The notes below the pieces were generated by a model. The model ran no database searches, had not been told where the DNA came from, and was given only the letters and a program-made list of their open reading frames with translations. Position numbers and translations under genes: made by a program. This document shows, piece after piece, positions 55,331 to 64,000 of a DNA stretch of 64,000 bases (position 1 is its first letter; the number at the start of each line of letters is the position of its first letter). The stretch comes from Penium margaritaceum. Taxonomy: Eukaryota; Streptophyta; Zygnematophyceae; Desmidiales; Peniaceae. The stretch lies in the NCBI GenBank assembly GCA_023375785.1, contig SZWC01002415.1:169057-233056 (forward strand). The letters run 5' to 3'.

Positions 55331-56459
55331 TACCATTTCCAACACGAGTTAGAAGAGTTTGTTAAAATAGAGTTTATTTTTATTTTGGGTTGTTAACATG
55401 GTCCAAAGAGAAAATCCCTCCCACTGGGCTCCCTTCCGGAAGCTGCTACTTTGGTGGCTGTTTTACTGGCTCCACTTGGCTTCAAGTAGGGGTTGGCAAT
55501 TTTTGCGCCCGAGGTACCATACAAGAGGGGTTTGCCTTGGTCGCGTTATTTAAATGAGCTAGATCAAGAGAGGGTAAAGCTTGTTCCACATCGTCCATGA
55601 GAATTTCATCTTATGCAACACTCACTGACGAAGCTGAAATATCAACCCTTCTTCTTGTTGATGTAATATGCATGAGTATAGAAAATGTTTTAGAGTAGGT
55701 GATGAAGCCTATAATGACGTGACCGTTGTAGGAATTCAGTTCTTACTCACCATCTTACCTTTTGATATGGCAAGCAATGTTTTGAGGTAACACAATGTCC
55801 ACTTGAAGATAAGTTGTAACCAACATTTTGATATCGTGGTAAACGTGGTAATTAGTCTAGCTTGGCTTGTGAAGGTACACATTATTACATGTCACCTTTC
55901 CATGGATTTTGTACCAATATTGGATAATAAGAAGAGGTATGGTTAATTACCTTTTTGTACACTATTTGTTGTGTGTATAAAAAACTGCATTTATATCAAA
56001 TTTCCACAAAAGTGATGAATGTTCCCCTCCTATGTTCATTTTCAGCATGTGACTTTTTTGGTGAAAATTAAAATCACATACATGAAACACCTTGATAAAT
56101 ACTCAACTTCAATAGGTCATGTCAAAATTTCTCACTAGAGTAGTTTCTGTCCACCTTTGACTTTGGAATATTTGGCACGGTCTTATGATTTTTTTTGAAA
56201 GGGTTAAGGATTTGCATGGAAGTGTTTTGAACTGATTGTCGATGTGAAAATAACTATTCCCCCTCCTAAATTCATCAATATGCATGCAGGAGGTGTATCG
56301 TGCTCTATTTGAGGTGTATATGGCTTGGGGTATACAACTGTTTGGGAACTATAGGTGATAGGAAAGTTCCTTAAGATTTTTTTTCTCTTCAGTACATTAT
56401 TGTATATAAATTGACTTCCTTTCGATGCACCAAGCAATTAATTTGCCTGTTACACCTCA

Positions 56460-57070
56460 CGCATTTAGTAGGGGATGGGGGTATGGATCCATTTGACATT
56501 GGTTGGGTGTCAGGTACGCACTTGCCCCCCCCCCTCAGAATATAAAGTGTATAAGGCAAATGTATCTGATGGGGAACGTTTTAAAGTACAAGAGGTGCAA
56601 CAAAAATGTTTTACATGAACACTACAAATCAAAACTGTGATAATGATTTTTACATCCATACAATGACATTGATTGCCGAGAAATATATTCATAATCAGAA
56701 ACCTAAACAAGTATGTTTGTACTTAGTCACAAAGTTTAAAAAGCACCCCTCCTTGATCTCCCTCCCGCCACTGTATTGTACATGTATAGTGTACAAGGAA
56801 GTGTATCTGATAATGAATGATCTCTTTACATAAAGTTTTACGCAGGGTTATTGTTTTATTCGTTTAAAAGTTTCTCTAAGAAGTTCATTTGTGAACAAAC
56901 GATGAAAACTCCCGCATAAACTATCCGATACACTCACTTGATACAGGTTTGCACTTTGGAGGGTGGGGTGGTGCATGTGTCGAACCACATCAGCACCAAC
57001 CACCCCTTATAGAAGCCAAAATTGTATTAGACGAGTGTATTGGTCGATGGAAATATCGAAGGATCAATTA
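56460..57070. repeat. Diverged relatives of the 417-bp tandem unit
   Basis: GTATTGTACATGTATAGTGTACAAGG (shortened here) at 56773 resembles GTATTGTACACTAGTGTACA of the units. CCGATACACTCACTTGATACAGGTTTGC at 56926 resembles TCGATACACTCACCAGATAC of the units. GTGTATCTGAT occurs twice. Confidence 0.45.
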
Positions 57071-59094
57071 TGCGAGCATGATGTTCACTAGTGAAAAACA
57101 GCAAGAATGGCAATGGGAGACAAAAATCAAGCCCCATGAACATAGTTCAAAGCGTTGTATGCTCAAATTCATGATTGTTCCCGGCTATGCGTGAAAAAAC
57201 AATTAGCCTTTGCTACATTTTCAATCCCATTGTGTTTTTCCAGTCTGATGCATCACCATAACGTGATCAAAATTGAGACGTGGTATACATTAAACGGAAT
57301 TTTGTCATGATTTTTGGAAGTTAATTGTAATTTTAAAATAACCATTGACTTCATTTCTGGTACCCCCTCATTCTTCAGATAAGATTAAAAATCATTTTAT
57401 GCACACAAAGTTTCTTCTACTTTGTAAAGGTTCGATTGACATCTTAGTCAAGCAGTACGTGAACATTGATGGAGGAAGAGTTTCAAGTGATTCCTGTGTG
57501 TATGATTAGTGCAATCCGCATTAAATAGAGAATAACTCGGAACTTTGAGGAAGCTCTTACTTTGGCCTCTTATTGACATACCATGTGTTATAGTTCGAGA
57601 ATTGCTCTTGGCAATTACATCTTGAATGGTGCAGAAAAACATGCAAAGAATGTTGGAAAGAGTCCGCTTGCACAAGTAAAGCTCTTACTAGGAGATTATT
57701 GGCTTTGATCTCATTTCAAGAATTGTATTAAAAATATGAATGTGACCACTCTCGCTAGTAAGCAAAATTTTGTGTGATTCTAGCATGCATTTCTAAATAC
57801 ATTTTGAAATACGTTCATACTTGTTCTTATCTAATGAAACTTTCTTGAACATTCAAAATACCTAAAAACACTTGAGATCTTTATCCGTTTTTTAATAGCG
57901 GATTGTGAAAATTGTATTTTACGAAGTATAGAAGTTTCGTACCACCTATCAATACCCATGTGCTTTCCATGTACATAGAAAAGAATATGTATTTTTAAGG
58001 GGTGACCATATTAAAATTCGTGCCCATTGCTGCACGATCTATCTTGGAGGCAGAAGAATTGAATTGTCATCATTTATTGTCTCTCAAAACAAATTTCATG
58101 ACGTGAATTATGTCACTATTTTTTGACACAAATTCTCTATATTTAACGTCCATGGAAAAGGATGAATGTGTATTCACCCATCATCTGAAAGAGAATGTTT
58201 TTCTTATGAATTTTGGAACCATAATTTCGAAAACATCTCAAGGCTACACTTTGGAGTGATGGCACTCTTATAGCCATAAATGGGGCTTTTATAACGGGCC
58301 TATAGGTCCCAAATAAGCTTTTACATACTTAAAGAATTTTATGAAATAGTTTTCATCCACAACTTATGTTTCAAAATTTAGCAAAAACGTTTTCTCCATC
58401 ATGCAAACATTGGTTCATATAAAAACTCACATGGTTTTCCAATGGTCGGGTAACTTTTGGTAACTTCTCAAACGTACTGACCATTTCTTAAAGCGACAAA
58501 AAAAATTGTACCTCCTGTAGATTGCAAATTGATTTGGATGCGTCTACATAATTCCAAGTCGATGAGGCATTTTACGTCAACCTCCACAACATGTGGGCAG
58601 AAGATTTGGTTGTTTCATGCACCCATCATGCCATGGGTTGGCAGTCCTATGTGACCACTCTTTCACTCATTTTTTTTTGGCATATCACTCTAGAGCCAAC
58701 ACGTTGCTTTTGCAACCTTAAGAATATACTTCATAGTTTCCATAAATGTAATATATTCTACACAATTTTGGAATATTTCAATTCCCCAAGCAAAGGGGTT
58801 CGAGCAAGCAAAGTCTCTCTTGGATCTTTCCTTGTTTGAAAAACAGTTGGCAAACAAAAAACAAGGTTGTTGGAGAAATTTCATGATACCTTTTGCCCTT
58901 TTTTTTGTTACATCAAATTCTCCATTTTACGTCAAATGAGGCCAATGACCATTTTTTTAAGCCCATCTCAGAAGTACCATCATCGGAAAACACAGGTACA
59001 TCACGTGTCTTGAACTCAATTATCCTTAAAACCAATTCACAAGAACCTTCTTCAACATCGGCCATTCTCAGGTAAGGGGGAATGTCATTCATCA

Positions 59095-59795
59095 TGTTTT
59101 GATGATCCAAATGGTGTAAAACACATCTTGTGGTGCATTTTATCTAGTTTGGTGGAACCAAAACTGATTTCTTTAAATGAAGGGATGCAACGTTCAATGT
59201 TTTTCTCTTTGAAAATGGAAGGTGCAATTTGAGGCTATTTGAGGCTATGTTTCTTCATCTTTCAGTTGAAGGGTGGTTCTTCACCTTAGTTATATAACCT
59301 CTACTACCTCGTGGTAACCTTTTAGTTTGATGTACTTGTCAAATTTCAAATGAATCTTGAATTTCAAGGATACATTATAGGTGATCATTCAACTTCAAAT
59401 AGCGACCATTAACCTCTTAATCTCTCAAGGAGGTTATATAAATACCTAGGTGGTCATGCAACTGCGTTCACTTTCTAAGGAAATAACCCCAAAGTATGCC
59501 CATTCTTGACTTTGTAAAGGGGCTTAGATCACCCATGCCTTCATATGATTTCAGCCATCACATCATACCTTTAGATTCTTTGCAATACCTCTAGATTCTA
59601 CCTCTAAAATATTAAGCCTTTGACACTTCAATCCATAACCTTCAGACTCACCTTTTAGAAAGGCTAGTATATCGTTTAGTGGTAGATACTAGTTCTAGGA
59701 GGAGTTTTATTCTAATGTTGTTTCACCCGTATTTAATACCTAGGCATACTAGACAGGCGCCCCATCGGTCTAGGAGGACAAAATTGTGGTACATC
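59095..59795. repeat. Dispersed repeat, copy 2
   Basis: Starts TGTTTTGATGATCC, a form common at LTR starts, and shares ordered blocks with 49050-49745. No primer site or tract seen, so solo-LTR status is speculative. Confidence 0.5.
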
Positions 59796-62700
59796 GCTGT
59801 AGCTGGTGGAGGAAATTTTCAATGAACCATTCACAAATATGTAAGATTCCAACCGCCATGCCTTACCTCTCCAATAAAATTACACACATCCATCCACATT
59901 GTGACAATCATAACAATATGAATGATGGTTGAAATTCCATTTTGATTCTTTTCATAATTTATTTCATATAAACAAGTAATTATGAATAAAGTTTGATCAA
60001 CTTCTAAAAAATTAAGGTAGGGATGTTAAATGGGAACGAGTACAGGTGAAATATGAACATTCATGTCATGGAATTTATGTCATCGTTTTCTAAAAGAAAT
60101 TATTCACAATTTCATTAACTATTTTTTATTCCATTTGTTGCAACAATCGTGTCCCATAATATATTTATTTAGTAGAAAGGGTTATTTCTTTTTATAATAG
60201 ACCATTTACAGTTGCTCACAATGAAGGAATTGTAATTTCGTATTTTGATATAAATCATTAAATAATTCCTACTTTGATATGGAACGCAAGACCTAGGTAA
60301 CTGCAATTTTCTTTGGTGATTCATTTGCAAATTCAATATAATTTATTTTTTAATTTTTAATATCTTATGGACCACCTTTTGGTAAAATCATTGCTGATGT
60401 TGCTACCATGTCTATATAAGTGGTTATTATGATTCATATTTCATCAATGTAATTAATATTAATTCAACAAACTCATATTAGCATGCATTGTAAGTCAATG
60501 ATGGTATCAAAAGGAACGATTTGCACAAAAAGCATAAAACGGAAAGAATTTAGATAGCCGTTAGTAGAAAATAATTTACAAAAACACATTTGAATTTATT
60601 CTAGAAAATTTAGGACTTGATAAAAGAAGAAATTTTACATCATTTGGGTAAATTTTTATTATTTGAAGATTTTTTGATATATGTATGATGCATTAGGAAT
60701 CATATAAACTCGTTAAATTGTTTATGAGATTTAGTGGTATTAGTTCAATTAATCACTCATTTGTTTTAAATTTAATACTATAAATATTCAGGGGAGGAAA
60801 CGTTTTTAAGCGCACTCGTTTCATTGATAAAGTAATTAAGAATAACATTAATATCTCATCTAGTGCAAAGCAACTACCTGTGATTTTATTATTTTCTAAC
60901 ATCATCATTATATTGAAGTGAAAAAATATAAGTCTAACTTGTAGAAATACCCTTCATTAAAAAATTAGATTGAAAATGTTTAGGGAAAACAATTATCTTC
61001 TAAATAGGTTGATTATGTTTTTTAAAAGTTTACATAAATTATTTTTTATTATGACTTAAGTTAAAACTTGATTTTATTTGAATATTGAAAATAATCATGA
61101 AGTTAAATAATGTTTTCATCATTAAACGAGATTGGTGTAAAAAAATAGCGGTCCTAGGAGCATGCTTCCCTTTATATATACCTGAAGGTTCCTTTAGAAT
61201 ATGTATCATTTCAGAAGATGATTGAGTTATTTTGATTATATCTCTCGTATACTCCCTTTTTGAAAATACTTGGCCATCCTTGTTGCCAAATTGAGAAACT
61301 AACCTTTATGGTCATGAAGGTGATCAAGTCAAGGAATCTTTCTTGTTTTATGATGATTTTGTCTTCAGTTATGTTAAAAGAAGTGTCATTGTTTCATGCT
61401 ACAGAATGAAGACATATAGGTTTAGCTTGAAATGTCATTATTTGAGAAATTTTCCTACTTATAATCTTCAATGTTTATTCAAATTCATATGGTGCATGGA
61501 ATACAACTTGAAATTTTTTGAATTACATATCATTTAGGGATATTCTTAAGTTTAAAATTTCATCTCTTTGCAAAAATTCCCAGGATTGAGCTTGTTACTT
61601 TCAATGAAGATTCCTCTTACCAATGTTGAAACGTTTAACTTTTTCATGCAATGAAAGGTTTTTCAATTATCATCTTAATTTTCATATAATTTATTACTTT
61701 TTAGTAAAAAATTAGGCGTGCTTAGAAGCGCTTTATTCTCATATAGTGAACTATTTTGTCAATCTAACACAACCGGTGCAAAATGATCATGTTGCTCATC
61801 ACACTTATAGGGTCTTCTCCTTGATTCACATCATTAGTGTTTTTGCAAGCTTAGCCAGTCAGACTTCGTCCTGGCTAATATCGAGAGATATTTTAAATAT
61901 ATACATTTAATTTCATCAATGAACGACAAGGTCTAATAGTTTTTTGAAGTGAATGTCATATTGATGCTATAGACAGAAATAGAGTTTCGCAATCTGCCGG
62001 CTTTGTTTGCGTTTGAATGAATGAATTACTCTTTGCACGTGTTACGTCAACAGCGAAGCTCAGCTGACAATTGTGTCGATGATATGTCTTCATTAATCCA
62101 TTCTTGCTTCCCAAATTGCCGGCTTCGTTGGATAATAGTTTGTCCAGTGCTGCTACTGGAGATACACGTTGACGTTGTGTCTTTTAGCGGAGCTTAGAAG
62201 CCATGCGCGGCTTGTCTACATCCAACTTACGGTACTTTTGTCCGCATTCCACCTTACGCACCTCTAACGCAACCTATTTGAAATATATAAAACATATGTT
62301 AAACGTTTATATGAAGAATATTTAACTCTGCGAAAAGTACTCTACGAGCCCCTACATCCGTGTTTTACCTCCAAAGTATTTCCGTCAATTAGTCGTCATG
62401 TATTGTTACGTTTGGAACAGTGAAGACATAATCCACGCGCGCTAATCGGATCATGTGTGCATACACGCGCGCTAACGAATCGAAAGCTAAATACGCGTAG
62501 CAAAACAGGCCTAAGCGGTTGCCTTTCAGCACTAGAGACAAAGGGACTTTTAGGAGGGTAATCATCAACAACGCACGCATGACATGGTACTCGAACAAAA
62601 GAAAAACAATTATAATGATTTAAACCGATTTTTTTTATCAAACTATGTGGCGAAAGGATGTTCGCATCCGAACACAAATGGCAAAGCCGCCTACACATCC

Positions 62701-63880
62701 GTACATCTACCATCCAAGAATACGTAGGTTAAATACACCCGAGTCAAGAATGATAATCTGCAAACATTCTCATAGGCAATGCGAACGAAATCGACAAAGT
62801 AGGAACAATGGGTCGATGTTTGACAATTTTCACAATGGACAATATGAAGAAAGCAAAGTTCGAGAGAAATGGAAAATGGATAAACCCGCATAATTCTATG
62901 AAACGAAGATCATGAAATCATAAGTAAAAACTGAAATCGTTGTATTGAAGAACGAACAATTGACTTACAAGTTAGTAACTTTGGCATCGAATAAAAGAAT
63001 GGTCACAAAAGTCAATAGAAAAACAAGCTCACCTTCAAGATTATGTAATCAAGAGAATACATCTCATATACCAAACCGAATTAAGAATTGTTTTAAATAA
63101 ATGTACAATAAACTAAAGAGTATGATAAAGGAAACCTATAGATTTAGATATAAATATAGATCTGGAAACAATTTGACCGATGACAGTTCCGATCATCCTC
63201 GGTACCTTCCCTTTACGATTTTCAGGATGTTTATCGAGCAAGGCCTGCGCATTTTCTCCCGGTCAAAAAATTTCCGAACCGTAGAAATAGGAGCGCGATC
63301 GACCCAAGCAAGCGAACGACGATAATCGGCTCGCTTCGAAACCGGAAAACATCACAAGGCGTAAGGAAGGGCAACTATCGGAAACTTTGCACCTCTGTGG
63401 CCTCGAGGGCGCACTCAGTTGACAAAACAGATGTGACAATGCTATTGAGGATCGATGTTGAGCGAATTCTCATACGGCCGCACCATAGGGACGTTCAGTG
63501 CAGACATAAATCAACGCGCGCTAACCAGGAAATGTGTAACACGCACGGTAATCGATCCGACATGATATACGTGCAACAGAACTTTGTCGTGGCGACCATC
63601 ACTACATGTATTCAGGTGCTTTATGAGGGAAACAATGATAACGACGGTTAAAGCCGTAAGGAGTGAGTATTCGCAGAACCCAGTTCCAGAATGTACAGAT
63701 GCCCTTGCGAGTTCCAATATGTACTAATTTCGCAACAATGCAAGTACAAAACACATATTCAACAATGAAAAATACAAATTACGGCTAGTTACCTGAGCAA
63801 TGAATAGAAATATCCCTATTGAGTCCAAAGGTGAATGGAAGCCTCAAAACAATTTTAAAGTGGGTTTACATCATAAAAAC

Positions 63881-64000
63881 TATATCTATATCTATATCTA
63901 TATCTATATCTATATCTATATCTATATCTATATCTATATCTATATCTATATCTATATCTATATCTATATCTATATCTATATCTATATCTATATCTATATC
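63881..64000. repeat. (TATATC)n microsatellite, at least 20 units, open at the window end
   Basis: Uninterrupted hexanucleotide run that continues to the last base of the window. Confidence 0.99.

Larger units (their letters stand above)
55331..63880. other. AT-rich, gene-poor DNA
   Basis: No protein domain, RNA gene or intact mobile element recognised; all open frames are short and without motifs. 61900-63800 is richer in CG than the part before it. Confidence 0.5.

Noticed and set aside
62400-63720. Apparent 1.1-kb spaced repeat with ACGCGCGCTAA motifs (62430 and 63510)
   Set aside because: Only short blocks agree by eye; not enough to claim a repeat without an alignment.
63881-64000. Telomeric repeat at the end of the window
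   Set aside because: TATATC is not a known telomere unit of plants (TTTAGGG type), and the window end is arbitrary.

Overview
The window is a stretch of eukaryotic, repeat-dominated DNA with no intact host gene that I can identify. It suggests a large streptophyte genome (charophyte alga or land plant). The reasons are Ty3/gypsy chromoviruses with a C-terminal chromodomain, Ty1/copia elements primed by initiator methionine tRNA (TGGTATCAGAGC-type sites), AT-rich intergenic DNA, and decay dominated by C-to-T and G-to-A changes, including CAG to TAG. A Chara-like genome is a guess from general resemblance, not a demonstrated identity.

Layout. 0.3-3.7 kb: a broken pogo/Tigger-type (CENP-B/DDE) transposase on the plus strand, apparently with one intron that now holds an assembly gap. 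3.9-15.0 kb: two old chromoviruses on the minus strand, one inside the other. Element A (5062-11538) sits in the reverse transcriptase of element B (3873-5061 plus 11539-14980), bounded by AAACT/AAAAT. 16.85-18.62 kb: a diverged tandem satellite of about 143 bp. 20.45-21.33 kb: the 3' end of a third chromovirus (F), cut in its 3' LTR. 21.33-34.40 kb: copia element D (minus), which carries Gag and RT-RNase H but no protease or integrase, and whose 5' part is split by the younger copia element E (25466-32333, plus). E has near-complete gag-pol coding, identical LTR structure, an exact primer site and a polypurine tract. 34.4-35.6 kb: small unrecognised ORFs. 37.4-39.2 and 42.1-46.8 kb: long stretches with almost all purines on the plus strand. 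39.6-41.35 kb: foldback sequences followed by three 417-bp tandem units packed with ATACACT motifs. 50.6-54.8 kb: an LTR element (G) without recognisable pol, in an LTR-leader-LTR-leader arrangement. 54.8-64.0 kb: AT-rich DNA with no gene seen, ending in a (TATATC)n microsatellite.

The recognisable coding pieces are retrotransposon or transposon proteins: Gag for particle and RNA binding, aspartic protease, RT-RNase H for cDNA synthesis, integrase for insertion, and a chromodomain for targeting. All show stops or frameshifts, so none is likely to act alone today. The sequence also contains probable assembly artefacts: two pairs of near-identical 250-bp direct copies flank runs of N inside element E.
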